From Nodularia sp. LEGE 06071 (GTDB lineage Bacteria; Cyanobacteriota; Cyanobacteriia; Cyanobacteriales; Nostocaceae), in contig NZ_JADEWH010000006.1 of assembly GCF_015207755.1 (NCBI RefSeq), forward strand, positions 204,759-268,758: 64,000 nucleotides of DNA, in the 5' to 3' direction. The position numbers were made by a program, and so were the translations under genes. Positions 45,921 through 55,210 of this stretch are shown piece after piece. Each line of letters starts with the position of its first letter. Position 1 is the stretch's first letter. The notes under the pieces were generated by a model. That model did no database searches and was not told where the DNA came from. It saw only the letters and a program-made list of their open reading frames with translations.

Positions 45921-46343
45921 GTGCCTGATATAGCGTTACATAAATATCTTCCTCGCCTTCCTGAAGCCGCACTGCAAGAATTCATAGAATGGTGTGTTTT
46001 GGAACAGGCAAAAGCCGCAGGTTGTAATTTTACTCCAGACCAAAGTAAGTTAAATAACTTGCCACCAGCAGAGTATATTCCTAAGCTAATTGACCAGTTT
46101 ATGAAAGTTAAACCAGACCCAATTAAAGCCGGGTTAGTCGCTGCAATCGCGGGGAAGGAAGCTGATAAACATGGTTTATCTGGTTTGGCAGTTGTCGCCG
46201 ATTTTATCGCACTTTATGTCAAGTATTTAATTCCTAAAGAGGGTAATACTCCAGAACAAGCAGAAATGATATTAACTGACGCATCACAAAAGCAGTGTGA
46301 AAAATTCACAGAAATTGCTAGCAAATATGGTGTAAAGTTTTAG
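45921..46343 (+). CDS. Unknown 140-residue protein upstream of hupW
   Basis: The product, from a GTG start, is mainly helical: PDIALHKYLPRLPEAALQEFIEWCVLEQAKAAGCNF and KAGLVAAIAGKEADKHGLSGLAVVADFIALYVKYLIP. It has two Cys and no recognised domain. It lies 117 bases upstream of hupW on the same strand. Its helical make-up and repeated KADKHGL-type charged segments suggest a small soluble protein. A link with hydrogenase maturation rests on position only. Confidence 0.72.
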   Translation: MPDIALHKYLPRLPEAALQEFIEWCVLEQAKAAGCNFTPDQSKLNNLPPAEYIPKLIDQFMKVKPDPIKAGLVAAIAGKEADKHGLSGLAVVADFIALYVKYLIPKEGNTPEQAEMILTDASQKQCEKFTEIASKYGVKF

Positions 46344-46459
46344 TTTTAAAAGTTTTGGGCGAATATAATTCGCTACTACTAAGGATTTTAAACCCAGGTT
46401 GCTGGGTTTTGTCTGTGTAGCCTCGACTTCTATTCGCCAAGGCTTTACTCTCAGAGGTT

Positions 46460-46990
46460 TTGTCTGTCTCATCAGTCGAAGCCTCTGATTTAGCAACTCA
46501 TGATTGCCTAATTTTAAAACTCTTGCTAACTATCATTGGTTGCGGTAACCTCAACCGCAGTGACGACGCTGTAGGCGTAATTATTGCCCAACGCCTACAA
46601 CAATATCTAACCGAAAATCCCCACCCTGATGTGCGAGTTTATGACTGTGGAACCGCAGGGATGGAAGTAATGTTTCAAGCCAGAGGTAGTAAAGCATTAA
46701 TAATTATTGATGCAAGTTCTACAGGTTCTGAACCTGGTGCTGTATTTCAAGTCCCAGGAGAAGAACTAGAAGCTTTACCAGAATCTAGTTATAACTTACA
46801 TGATTTTCGTTGGGATAACGCTTTAGCAGCTGGACGAAAAATATTTGTCAATGACTTTCCCCAAGACGTAACAGTTTACCTAATTGAAGCCGCAAATCTT
46901 GATTTGGGACTAGAATTAAGTCCCATAGTCAAATCTGCTGCTGATTTAGTTCTTGAACAATTAACCAAACTCATTAACCAGAATAGATAG
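46460..46990 (+). CDS. hupW: Hydrogenase maturation protease HupW
   Basis: HupW is the endopeptidase that removes the C-terminal tail of HupL after nickel insertion. The product has the family signature TIIGCGNLNRSDDAVGVIIAQRL, with the Asp/Glu nickel-probing residue in DDAVG, YDCGTAGMEVMFQARGSKALIIIDAS and YNLHDFRWDNAL with the His ligand. Its start is uncertain: the frame opens with TTG at 46460, no ATG occurs before the core, and a TTG at 46523 (just before LTIIGCG) would give a more usual length of about 155 residues. Confidence 0.9.
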   Translation: MSVSSVEASDLATHDCLILKLLLTIIGCGNLNRSDDAVGVIIAQRLQQYLTENPHPDVRVYDCGTAGMEVMFQARGSKALIIIDASSTGSEPGAVFQVPGEELEALPESSYNLHDFRWDNALAAGRKIFVNDFPQDVTVYLIEAANLDLGLELSPIVKSAADLVLEQLTKLINQNR

Positions 46991-47036
46991 ACTTAATTAA
47001 CAATCCAAAATCCAAAATCCAAAATCCAAAATTAAC

Positions 47037-47411
47037 TTACGCCCAATCACGATAAACAGACAGTTCATCTACCCTCATTTCAAAGGGTATACCTTGACTA
47101 TCTGGGGGACAAACACGGATTTTAGCGCTGCTGATAATGGAGTTTAGTAACGTTCCCATTGGCACGATTTGTCGCAAAACCCGCCAATTAGTAACTTGAT
47201 CAGGACATTCAATTACCAATGTCATCGCATTAGCGCGAGTTGTGACATACCAGCGACAATTAGAGAGCAGATTTTGAATGATGCGATCGCATCCGTCATA
47301 AAAATACCTACTAATAGAATATTCTAGTTGTTGTCGCAGGATAATATCTGCCGATGTCGGCTGCTTAGGATGAGAATCATCACTATTAAAATAAAAGTTA
47401 TTGTTCGCCAT
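47037..47411 (-). CDS. Small protein, paralogue of 28506-28877; partner of the SagB-like gene
   Basis: The 124-residue product is the second copy of an unnamed family in the window, about 45% identical (by eye, over 98 residues) to the protein after the luciferase-like gene. Shared motifs are CDRI-x-Q, LLSNC-x-WY, CPD, SAKIRV, PFE and the terminal YRDW. It is the last gene of an ankyrin - SagB-like - small-protein operon, with an 18-base gap to the upstream gene. Conserved Cys residues and the repeated association with flavin enzymes suggest a redox partner, which is inference. Confidence 0.78.
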   Translation of the reverse strand: MANNNFYFNSDDSHPKQPTSADIILRQQLEYSISRYFYDGCDRIIQNLLSNCRWYVTTRANAMTLVIECPDQVTNWRVLRQIVPMGTLLNSIISSAKIRVCPPDSQGIPFEMRVDELSVYRDWA

Positions 47412-47429
47412 ATCTCTTTATGATCCTAG

Positions 47430-48716
47430 TTATTTGCCAATAGCCATCCCATAGAGAATATCTTTATTGGTTTCTAATAATTCTTGGGTTTCATCATCGT
47501 AAAACGCACCAATTCCACTACAATCAATCCCCAAATAATTACTCACCAAATAAATTCTTTGACCGATAAAACCAGCTAATTGCATAGCAGTTTGATAATT
47601 GATATAGTTAGATGCAAAAAACAAAGTTACAGCGCCATCTCTCGCGATCGCTTGATTCACACATAAGTAACCTGTTCGTTCCCCGAAATTACCCGCTTTC
47701 AGCAGATGCGTACCTTTATATAATCCCGGCGATATCCCCTCTACTCGATGTATAACAGAGTAAATTTCGATGTCCTCAAAATTCTCTGTTGGTATTGATT
47801 GTGTAATTTGTCGCCAGATATATAAATAGTCTTCTTGAGAAATAAACTGTTTCCGGAAACGTCTAATAGAACGTCTATTCCAAACAGCTTGATAGAATTT
47901 ATCTTTGTCCAAGTTAAACTGTGGCTGTTCTAGTAGCTGTGCCGAACTCTGCTGTATAGCAGTTAGTTCATAGCTATGTTCAATAAATTCATTAGCCTCA
48001 AAATAATCTGTCCCAGAGACAAAAGGAACCTTCAGCCTTAAACGCCTGACTGGCTTTTCTTGCACTTCACCTGAGATTATCCCAGCAGTAATAAACTCTT
48101 TATTTTCAAAGCCTAAAACTGTATTAAGAGCAAGTTTATCAAAGTCAAAAATCAGTTGTATATCTTGGTTATGCAGATAAGCTGATGCTGCGATCGCACC
48201 TAAATGATGACCGCTATCTAAAAAGCAATATCTCAGGCTTCTATCCTGATATTTCCAGCTAGACCTATAATAAACACAACTAATTAAAAAAATGCATCCC
48301 TTGATACTTTTACCCGGTATAATATAACTTTCTAGGCCATCATCAATTAATTCATAAATCAGAGTTAGACAATTATTCTCAACTTCTAGATGATATATAC
48401 CATCTATTATTCCCGACATCCCGCGAATTTGCACATAAACTTCCGTAGGGTATAAAGCGCCTGCTGAGGGGTTTACCCGGAGTTTATAAGGGACATCTTT
48501 ATATGCCTTTTCCAGAGTAACTGCACTGGTTAACCAGATAAAAGAATGCACGGGATTATTGAGATTTAATTTTACCCGCCGATAAAACTTGGGATAAACT
48601 TTAAATGCAGTTGGCTGGGTGGAAGCATCTACATAATTGGGATTAATCTGTACAGATAAGTAAGAATGCTTGGTGATATCGTGGTACGCCGTCTCTAAAT
48701 TCTTACTTTGCGGCAT
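47430..48716 (-). CDS. SagB/ThcOx-like double nitroreductase-fold protein
   Basis: The 428-residue product looks like two nitroreductase domains in one chain, as in SagB-type FMN dehydrogenases. The first part has KLRVNPSAGALYPTEVYV and a CFLDSGHHLGAIAASAYLHN segment; the second has VWNRRSIRRFRK, LYIWRQITQ and TAMQLAGFIGQRIYLVSNYLGIDCSGIGAFYDDE. SagB enzymes oxidise azolines to azoles in peptide natural products, but no YcaO cyclase or precursor gene is nearby, so the substrate is open. Its start overlaps the ankyrin gene by 14 bases, indicating coupling. Confidence 0.85.
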   Translation of the reverse strand: MPQSKNLETAYHDITKHSYLSVQINPNYVDASTQPTAFKVYPKFYRRVKLNLNNPVHSFIWLTSAVTLEKAYKDVPYKLRVNPSAGALYPTEVYVQIRGMSGIIDGIYHLEVENNCLTLIYELIDDGLESYIIPGKSIKGCIFLISCVYYRSSWKYQDRSLRYCFLDSGHHLGAIAASAYLHNQDIQLIFDFDKLALNTVLGFENKEFITAGIISGEVQEKPVRRLRLKVPFVSGTDYFEANEFIEHSYELTAIQQSSAQLLEQPQFNLDKDKFYQAVWNRRSIRRFRKQFISQEDYLYIWRQITQSIPTENFEDIEIYSVIHRVEGISPGLYKGTHLLKAGNFGERTGYLCVNQAIARDGAVTLFFASNYINYQTAMQLAGFIGQRIYLVSNYLGIDCSGIGAFYDDETQELLETNKDILYGMAIGK

Positions 48717-49167
48717 TTTTGAGTAATCCTAAAATCTCTATATTGCTAGCAAAATCTATGGCTTGATAATCGTCTAAGTTTCTTAATTCCAAATTAGGGT
48801 TGTGTTGTAGAAGTAATTTAGCCACACCTGTTTTTCCTGCTGATGCTGCATACATTAACACAGTTGCACCATTATCATTTTGATTATTAATGTTAATTTT
48901 GGCAGCTAGCAGCAAGCTAATTAACTCGTAATGATTGCCGAAACAAGCAAACCATAAAGCATTATTATTATCATTATTTTTAGCATTAATATTCGCGCCC
49001 AAATCAATGAGTTCTTTGACAACTGCATAAACTCCCTCTCTAGTTGCTTTCATCAAAGCCGTATCGCCATTTTCACCTGCTTGATTCAAGTTTTGGGGAT
49101 TGTAGCCTTTTGCTATCATCCATTGCTTGGTGACTTCACTCAATTTTTGCTTTTTGATCTGATTCAT
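48703..49167 (-). CDS. Ankyrin-repeat protein
   Basis: The 154-residue product has about three ankyrin repeats: NGDTALMKATREGVYAVVKELIDLGANINAKN, DNNNALWFACFGNHYELISLLLAAKININNQN and NGATVLMYAASAGKTGVAKLLLQHNPNLELRN. These bind proteins. It is the first gene of an operon with the SagB-like flavoenzyme and a small protein, and overlaps the second gene's start. Its partner is probably one of those products, by inference. Confidence 0.88.
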   Translation of the reverse strand: MNQIKKQKLSEVTKQWMIAKGYNPQNLNQAGENGDTALMKATREGVYAVVKELIDLGANINAKNNDNNNALWFACFGNHYELISLLLAAKININNQNDNGATVLMYAASAGKTGVAKLLLQHNPNLELRNLDDYQAIDFASNIEILGLLKNAAK

Positions 49168-49844
49168 GACTAATCCTTAATATTTCTAGATGGACTCAGA
49201 AAGGTGAATAATAGGTTATACCTAGCATTCTTCAGCTAAACATACATTCCTAATGATTAGAGTCGTTTAAACTCTAGCTAGTTAATAGCTTTAAACACCC
49301 CTTGACAAAAGTCTGGCATTTATTTGATACCTGAATAAAACAGGTTAATATTAGGACAATGTTCACGCAGATTTCAGTCATTTTATGATTGAATCTATCT
49401 GAGGTGCTGCGTAATTTTTAACTGAACCAGAATTAAGAGAGAAATGTCTAAAATAGCCTTGTATCGCTTTTTGTGGAAGTTTAGGTTCACTAGCAACTAT
49501 TTAGCTTACTTATATATTATCACTCTGATAATTTTAAATTATGAATCATTTATAAAGATCCCAAGACATATTGGGGTTAATTAGCGAAATAAAACCTAAA
49601 AATGCAGCCAAAGCTACAGTCATTTAAGAAAAATCAGCTATTGGACATCGACCGAAATTGAATATGCTTTTTCCAAAACCTTTGTCAAGATAATACCTTT
49701 GGGGAAGTCTTCGGCTACATGAATGGTTGAAAATTTAAGCGAGTAACAATTTAACTATTATCTGTCAATAGAAACTATCTGTTAAATTTATACAAGATTT
49801 GATTTAAATTTGACGAAAGTATGATAGATTTTCATATATCCGGT
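49168..49844. other. Gene-free region before the cobalamin riboswitch
   Basis: These 677 AT-rich bases contain no supported ORF or repeat I could recognise. Promoters for the ankyrin operon (leftward) and for the riboswitch transcript (rightward) must lie here. Confidence 0.5.
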
Positions 49845-50016
49845 TCTAGTAGAAATTAGCTATTAGAGGTAACGGGGAAAGTTCGGTGTAATTCCGGCGC
49901 TGTCCCGCAGCTGTAAACAGATTTTAGATTTTTATTTTGAGATATGAAGATGGCATCAGACATTCCCAAATCCTAAATTTAAAATTTAAAATTACGTAAG
50001 TCAGAATACCCGCCGA
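49845..50016 (+). ncRNA. Cobalamin (AdoCbl) riboswitch
   Basis: The conserved B12-riboswitch core is visible: GGGGAAAGTTCGGTGTAATT, then CCGGCGCTGTCCCGCAGCTG followed by TAA at 49874-49914. The distal conserved box AAGTCAGAATACCCGCC lies at 49998-50014. The order and spacing fit the family. It sits 38 bases before the DUF1636 gene, so B12 should repress that gene by premature termination or by sequestration of the ribosome site. Confidence 0.93.
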
Positions 50017-50053
50017 TAAAAAAGTAACTTTAGCTAAAATCTACGAGGTATAG

Positions 50054-50446
50054 ATGACAGCACAACATACAATATTTGTTTGTACCACTTGTGCGAGTAA
50101 GTGGGAAGGTGGGAAGCGTGTTGGTGAAAGTGGTGGAGAAAAATTTCTGAAACACTTGGAAGCACATTATCCCAATTGGGAATTGAACACAGAATTTGTG
50201 ATTCAACCAGTGAACTGCATGAGCGCTTGCGATCGCTCTTGTGTGGTATCCTTTGCTGCACATGGTAAATCTACATATCTGTTTGGTGACATTTCGCCTG
50301 AGTTATCACCCGCAGATGTGGCTGGAGTATTCGAGTGTGCAGGTAAATATCATGCTCATCCAGAAGGTTTATTACCGTGGAGTGAACGTCCAGAACCACT
50401 CAAAAAAGGAATTTTGGCACGTATTCCAGCAGTACCCACTCCCTGA
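50054..50446 (+). CDS. DUF1636 protein, B12-riboswitch regulated
   Basis: The 130-residue product belongs to the DUF1636 group of thioredoxin-like ferredoxin-type proteins. Cysteines are arranged as FVCTTCASKW near the N-terminus, CMSACDRSCVVSF in the middle and CAGKYHAHPEG near the end. A 2Fe-2S or metal-binding function is suggested by the Cys pattern and the link to cobalamin genes in this and other cyanobacteria. Control by the upstream riboswitch implies a role in cobalamin or cobalt metabolism; direct evidence is lacking. The start is ATG 50054. Confidence 0.88.
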   Translation: MTAQHTIFVCTTCASKWEGGKRVGESGGEKFLKHLEAHYPNWELNTEFVIQPVNCMSACDRSCVVSFAAHGKSTYLFGDISPELSPADVAGVFECAGKYHAHPEGLLPWSERPEPLKKGILARIPAVPTP

Positions 50447-50659
50447 CTGATAAAATCCACTGAAAGAAAATCATGTAACTAACAATACCGAATTTGAAAC
50501 GGATTTTGGCGATCGCAATCTTATTTACATTCAGATGCGATCTCTTTCTTCAATCTAGCTCTTTGCGCCTGGTGCGTAGGACAGCCAGCGAAATTTAGTA
50601 TTTCATCCAAATAATGTGATTAAATACCAGTACCTTCGCCAACCTGACCTTAACCCTCA

Positions 50660-51508
50660 ATGCAAAAACCAAAGTCAATTAAGATTTCCAAAGCCACACG
50701 CTACCAAAATGCAGCCATAGATTACTATATGGGACTCACAGGTTCTTCCTATCTACATTACGGTTATTGGGAAGCAATCCCAACTATTGGAGAAGAATTG
50801 ACTTTAACTGACCTGCGTGAGGCGCAAGAAGCCTATGCAGCGAAACTTTTTAGTTTCATCCCCGAAGGAATTCAAACCGTACTGGATGTAGGCTGTGGTA
50901 TTGGTGGTAATGCCAAATCTCTTTGGGAACGTGGTCTGAGTGTTGAAGGACTAGCACCCGATGCAATCCAAAAAGAGAAATTTATTCAAAATACTAACGG
51001 TAAAATACCTTTCTACTTAACGACATTTGAAGATTTTCAGACTTCACATTCCTATGATTTAGTTCTCTTCAGTGAAAGTAGCCAATATATGGCGGTGGAA
51101 GATTTAGCTGAAGGTGCAGCGCGTTTACTTAATAATGGTAGTTACTTACTCATAGCAGATATGATGCGCCTTGATGCCGAATACAAAGAGGGCATTTTTT
51201 CTAATTGTCATATTGCTCATGAACTTCAAGCAGCTTTAGAGAAGACAGGATTTAAATTAATCAAATCCGAAGATATTTCTCAATCTATTGCACCAACAAT
51301 TGATTTGTGTCTGAGTAATTTTCGGACATTTGGACTGACCACATTTAAATATATTGCTGATGTTGTCAAGATAGCAGTTCCACCTGTACATACAATAGGA
51401 AGTTGGGCTTTTAAACGTTGGCTGGATCAACCAATTACTGAGGGTCTAGCTGCACGACAGATTTTTGACAGTCATCTTTGTTATCAAATTCAACTCTGGC
51501 AGTTATAA
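50660..51508 (+). CDS. SAM-dependent methyltransferase
   Basis: The 282-residue product has the class I core: motif I VLDVGCGIGGNAKSLWERGL, the post-I segment DLVLFSESSQYM, and GSYLLIADMMRL. A preceding SSYLHYGYWE motif resembles that of cyanobacterial tocopherol/sterol-like methyltransferases, which act on lipophilic substrates. The substrate is not evident. It follows the DUF1636 gene by 213 bases on the same strand, so riboswitch control of it is uncertain. Confidence 0.85.
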   Translation: MQKPKSIKISKATRYQNAAIDYYMGLTGSSYLHYGYWEAIPTIGEELTLTDLREAQEAYAAKLFSFIPEGIQTVLDVGCGIGGNAKSLWERGLSVEGLAPDAIQKEKFIQNTNGKIPFYLTTFEDFQTSHSYDLVLFSESSQYMAVEDLAEGAARLLNNGSYLLIADMMRLDAEYKEGIFSNCHIAHELQAALEKTGFKLIKSEDISQSIAPTIDLCLSNFRTFGLTTFKYIADVVKIAVPPVHTIGSWAFKRWLDQPITEGLAARQIFDSHLCYQIQLWQL

Positions 51509-51722
51509 AAGTTGCTGAGACACGATTTATCGCGTCTGTACAAGAGATATTACGCATCAAGTCTAGGAAAAATTTTAAAATATGTTTGTTGAAAATTGAT
51601 TTAATATTGGCGGTCAGCTTGAAGATGCGGTGGCTCAAGAGTTATCATCCAGACATTGTTTAGGAAATAACATCACCTTTTTTAGTCAGCGATCGCACAA
51701 GTATATCAGGAGTCAACCACTC

Positions 51723-52904
51723 ATGAATTTCCGCCACTTCCTACATTCACAGCCACTGCATAGGATTTTGTCTGCATCTATTTTTCGCGTCCGCCAGGGT
51801 TTAGCAGCCAACTATAATTGCTTGACTGGGGTAGCTGTCGCTTTAGTTATTTCTATCCCAACTTTAGCTTCAGGTGCGCCGTTGCGAGTGGGTGTGGCTG
51901 GTTCTGCTCCTTTTGTAGTTCGCAAAGATACAGACACGAATGGCATTAGTGTGGAAGTCTGGGCAGAAGTGGCTCGCTCTCAAAATATAGAGTATGAATT
52001 AATACCGCAATCCAGCGTTGCCAATGCCCTAGAAGTTGTGAATCAGGGAGAATTGGATTTGTTGATTGGCCCCATCACAATTACAGCCCAGCGCCTAGAA
52101 AAAGTTGACTTTACCCAACCCTATTTTTCTACAGAAATTGCTGTCTTAACAGCAGCAGATGATCCCAGTATTTGGAGTCGGGTAAAACCTTTTTTTGAGA
52201 CTGCGGTTTTAACTTCCGTGGGCGTATTAGTTATCCTGATGTTCGTGGTGGGGAATTTGGTTTGGTTGGCGGAACGAAATAAAAATAGCGAGCAATTCCC
52301 GAAAAATTACTTCCAGGGAGTGGGTAATGGGATGTGGTTTGCACTTGTAACATTGACTACAGTGGGATATGGCGATCGCGCACCGGTTACCCGTCTCGGT
52401 CGTTTCATCGCCGGGACTTGGATGGTATTAGCTCTAGTCACAGTTTCTTCACTGACAGCCGGACTTGCTTCAGCCATAACCATCGCCTTATCCGGTGATT
52501 CTACTGAACAATTTACCAATCCCTCAAGCTTAAAAGATGCTAGGTTAACGACTGTTGAAGGCTCATCTAGTGCTGAAGTTGTGCAGAACTATAGTAGTCG
52601 AGTGCAAAAAGTGGCAAATTTGGCAGAAGCCGTACAAAAATTGTCTGATCAAAAAGCAGATGCAGTAGTTTTCGACCGTCCCGCTATGGAATATTACCTC
52701 ACGCAAAATCCCGAACTGAATTTAAAATTAACTAACTTGTCTCTGGGAACTGAGCTTTATGGGTTTGTCTTACCCATCGATAGTCCTTTAACCAAAGACC
52801 TCAACATTGAATTGCGAAAGATGTCGGAAAATGGCACTTTGGAAGACATTTCTTCTCGCTGGCTTAGTAATAGTCCAGACAATTCTCAAAATTCTGCAAT
52901 CTAG
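51723..52904 (+). CDS. GluR0-type ionotropic glutamate receptor channel
   Basis: The 393-residue product is a prokaryotic ligand-gated potassium channel. After a signal-like segment comes the first lobe of a periplasmic amino-acid binding domain (PLRVGVAGSAPFVVR...ITITAQRLEKVDFTQPYF), a pore unit with helices FETAVLTSVGVLVILMFVVG and ALVTVSSLTAGLASAITIAL around the selectivity filter TVGYGDR (residues 213-219), then the second lobe (LTTVEGSSSAEVVQNY...ELYGFVLPID). The frame extends upstream to 51630 but ATG 51723 gives a normal signal start. It converges with fdxH. Confidence 0.93.
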   Translation: MNFRHFLHSQPLHRILSASIFRVRQGLAANYNCLTGVAVALVISIPTLASGAPLRVGVAGSAPFVVRKDTDTNGISVEVWAEVARSQNIEYELIPQSSVANALEVVNQGELDLLIGPITITAQRLEKVDFTQPYFSTEIAVLTAADDPSIWSRVKPFFETAVLTSVGVLVILMFVVGNLVWLAERNKNSEQFPKNYFQGVGNGMWFALVTLTTVGYGDRAPVTRLGRFIAGTWMVLALVTVSSLTAGLASAITIALSGDSTEQFTNPSSLKDARLTTVEGSSSAEVVQNYSSRVQKVANLAEAVQKLSDQKADAVVFDRPAMEYYLTQNPELNLKLTNLSLGTELYGFVLPIDSPLTKDLNIELRKMSENGTLEDISSRWLSNSPDNSQNSAI

Positions 52905-52920
52905 TAATCCTAGATGAAAA

Positions 52921-52953
52921 AGATCCCCGAATTCTTCAAGAAATCGGGGATCT
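52921..52953. terminator. Bidirectional terminator between the GluR0-type gene and fdxH
   Basis: A perfect 10-bp stem, AGATCCCCGA/TCGGGGATCT, with a 13-base loop sits between two converging genes. On the minus strand it is followed by CTTTTTC, so it ends the fdxH transcript; on the plus strand the T-run is weak. Confidence 0.85.
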
Positions 52954-52981
52954 AAACCTTCTGAGAGTTCAAAGCAATACT

Positions 52982-53281
52982 CTACACAAGATATGGTTCT
53001 TGGTGAGTTTTAATTGTGCAATTAGAACGGGGATAAGTAACGCAAAGTAGAGCGAATCCTTTAGACATTTGCTCGTCATCTAAAAAGATTTGATCAGATT
53101 GATCAACTTCACCTTCAACAACTTTTCCTACACAACTAGAGCAAGAACCTGAATGACAAGAGAAAGGCAACTCAATACCATTTTCTTCGGCTCCTTCCAA
53201 AATGGTACTTTCTTCATCGATTTCAATTGTGGAGTCGAGTTCTTGCTTTTTGTTGATTAATCTAACTTGATAGCTTGCCAT
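52982..53281 (-). CDS. fdxH: Heterocyst [2Fe-2S] ferredoxin FdxH
   Basis: FdxH is the plant-type ferredoxin that donates electrons to nitrogenase reductase in heterocysts. The 99-residue product has Cys42, 47, 50 and 80 (CHSGSCSSC ... ALLC), the standard cluster pattern, and a Lys-rich N-terminal segment ([10 protein letters not shown]) found in heterocyst types. The frame extends 55 codons further upstream, but these residues do not resemble a ferredoxin; ATG 53281 is correct. It is the last gene of the nif cluster, as in Nostoc PCC 7120. Confidence 0.96.
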   Translation of the reverse strand: MASYQVRLINKKQELDSTIEIDEESTILEGAEENGIELPFSCHSGSCSSCVGKVVEGEVDQSDQIFLDDEQMSKGFALLCVTYPRSNCTIKTHQEPYLV

Positions 53282-53541
53282 TTTCCGATTCTCCTCAAAA
53301 GTTATACGATGAAATTGATTTTGCTCAGTTTGTGAGTTTCTGTTACCTAGTGAACTCCAAACTTCCAGAAACAGCGCGGAAGAGGACACTGCATTGATGG
53401 GGTTCCTCCGGCTGTAAGTAATGATAAGTGGTATCGGTTTCACCAACTTGCGCTTTTTCCAAACCCGTAGATTAGCAAGTGTCCATGATTTCTAGGGTCA
53501 GCTTTGAAGGCTCAATTACGAATTACGAATTCACAGCGGTA

Positions 53542-53913
53542 CTAGCTGCAAGGTACACCAGTGGGTGTGCCATCATCGGTTTTGAATGATTTTCCGCAAC
53601 CGCAGGTATCACTTGCATTAGGGTTAGTGAACTTAAAGCCACTTTCCATTACCCCTTCTACAAAATCGACCACAACCCCGTCCAATAACGGCGCACTTTT
53701 AGCATCAACATAAATCAACACATTACCTTGTTGAATTACCAAATCATCTGGTTGTGGTTTGCTAGTGACATCAATGCCATATTCATAGCCATTGCAACCA
53801 CCATCTTTTACAGATATCCGGATGCCTTTTGAAGCGTCATTATTGTCAGAGGCAGAACCTCTAATAAATGCCCGCAGACGAAACTCTGCTTTTTCTGTTA
53901 GACTAACAGCCAT
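53542..53913 (-). CDS. hesB: HesB, A-type iron-sulfur carrier
   Basis: HesB is the heterocyst-specific IscA-like Fe-S carrier. From ATG 53913, behind a GGAG site, the product has 123 residues and begins MAVSLTEKAEFRLRAFIRGS. Three conserved Cys are visible in DGGCNGYEYGI and in CGCGKSF. The frame extends 25 codons upstream without family similarity. It precedes fdxH by 260 bases. Confidence 0.95.
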   Translation of the reverse strand: MAVSLTEKAEFRLRAFIRGSASDNNDASKGIRISVKDGGCNGYEYGIDVTSKPQPDDLVIQQGNVLIYVDAKSAPLLDGVVVDFVEGVMESGFKFTNPNASDTCGCGKSFKTDDGTPTGVPCS

Positions 53914-54081
53914 TACGTCTCCTGATTTGTCGCGATGAAGTTTTATGGAAGGCAGGTGATAGTGTTTTGTCCGTTGTCTAATAACCAATAACCAAAGAAT
54001 TTTTGATTTTGAACTTGCGATTTTAGATTGCAGTTTAATCCAAAATCTAAAATCTAAAATCTAAAATTGATTGACTAATGA

Positions 54082-54882
54082 CTACTTTGTACAATTGCTT
54101 GTAGGTTCCAGGGATGGAGGTTGTCCGTATCTCCAGGGTGCAGTGTTACCACATACAGGACAAGCGCGATCGCGTTGAGAACGGCGCTTGGCAAATTCCA
54201 TCCGATTCAAGTCAATTGTCAGCAATTGCGATAACAGAGGTTGACTGAACCCAGTGATCAGCTTAATCGCCTCCAACGCTGTTAGACAAGCTAGTGTCCC
54301 AGATACAGCGCCCAGAACAGAAAAAGCACGTCTATCCCACTCAGGCTTTTCTGGAAACAGACAGGATAAACAAGGAGTCACACCCGGAATAATTGTAGTT
54401 AGGTAAGCCTCCATCCCGTCCATTGCAGCCTCCACCATCGGTTTACGCCAACGCACACAAGCTGCATTCAGCAAGTCGCGTTCCGTAAAATTGTGGGCGC
54501 AATCCAAGGCCATATCAGCCGATTGCACTAAGGAGTCTACATTTTCCGCAGTGACATAATCATGAACTACATCAACTTTGATATCAGGATTGATAGCTTC
54601 CAGAGTTTCTTTAGCTTTGAATACCCTGGGTTTACCTACCCAATCATCAGTCATTAAAATCTGACGGTTCATGTCATCCAATCGCAAGTCACCACCCCGG
54701 ACTAAGATTAGTCGCCCAACGCCCGCTACTGCTAAGTAAAGCGCCGCCGTACCACCTAATCCCCCCACACCTGAAACCATAACTGTCGCTGACTTCAGAC
54801 GTTTTTGAGCTAGTTCGCCAAAGTTTGGCAGCATCATTTGGCGACTATAGCGTTCTAATTCGGTAGGCGTTAGGTTGATCAC
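54082..54882 (-). CDS. hesA: HesA, MoeB/ThiF-family adenylyltransferase
   Basis: HesA belongs to the E1-like MoeB/ThiF family that adenylates the C-terminus of ubiquitin-like sulfur carriers. The 266-residue product has RYSRQMMLPNFGELAQKRL, the nucleotide loop VSGVGGLGGTAALYLAVAGVG, and Cys pairs CLSC and CPVC that bind zinc. Its position behind nifW and before hesB suggests a task in FeMo-cofactor or molybdenum supply. The nif-cluster neighbours leave little doubt. Confidence 0.95.
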   Translation of the reverse strand: MINLTPTELERYSRQMMLPNFGELAQKRLKSATVMVSGVGGLGGTAALYLAVAGVGRLILVRGGDLRLDDMNRQILMTDDWVGKPRVFKAKETLEAINPDIKVDVVHDYVTAENVDSLVQSADMALDCAHNFTERDLLNAACVRWRKPMVEAAMDGMEAYLTTIIPGVTPCLSCLFPEKPEWDRRAFSVLGAVSGTLACLTALEAIKLITGFSQPLLSQLLTIDLNRMEFAKRRSQRDRACPVCGNTAPWRYGQPPSLEPTSNCTK

Positions 54883-54892
54883 TTTTTACCTC

Positions 54893-55210
54893 CTAATCAG
54901 AAGTGATTTCTGTCAGCGTAACTACATTCTTCGGCTTGTCATTAAACACTTTGAACAGCTTTTCTTCATAAGCTGTTGATTTTAGGAAAAGATCATGAGC
55001 TTTTTGCAAAGCTAACGAATATTGAGTGAGTATTTCTGCTGAAGTTAAACCATGAGCATTATCATCAACTTCTGCCATAAATTGCGAAAACTTCTTCAAA
55101 ATATGCAGACGATTGACATTGACATTTTCTTTGTCGTAGGGCAAATTGAAGAACTGAAAAAATTCTTCTGCATCTACAAGCTTTTTGAATTCATTCATAG
55201 TTCCAGTCAT
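54893..55210 (-). CDS. nifW: Nitrogenase stabilising/protective protein NifW
   Basis: NifW associates with the MoFe protein and helps protect it from oxygen. The 105-residue product has the family's FKKLVDAEEFFQFFNLPYDKENVNVNRLHILKKF opening and AEILTQYSLALQKAHDLFL. Its ATG at 55208-55210 overlaps the previous stop as ATGA, which supports this start over the internal ATG. It is 10 bases before hesA. Confidence 0.95.
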   Translation of the reverse strand: MTGTMNEFKKLVDAEEFFQFFNLPYDKENVNVNRLHILKKFSQFMAEVDDNAHGLTSAEILTQYSLALQKAHDLFLKSTAYEEKLFKVFNDKPKNVVTLTEITSD

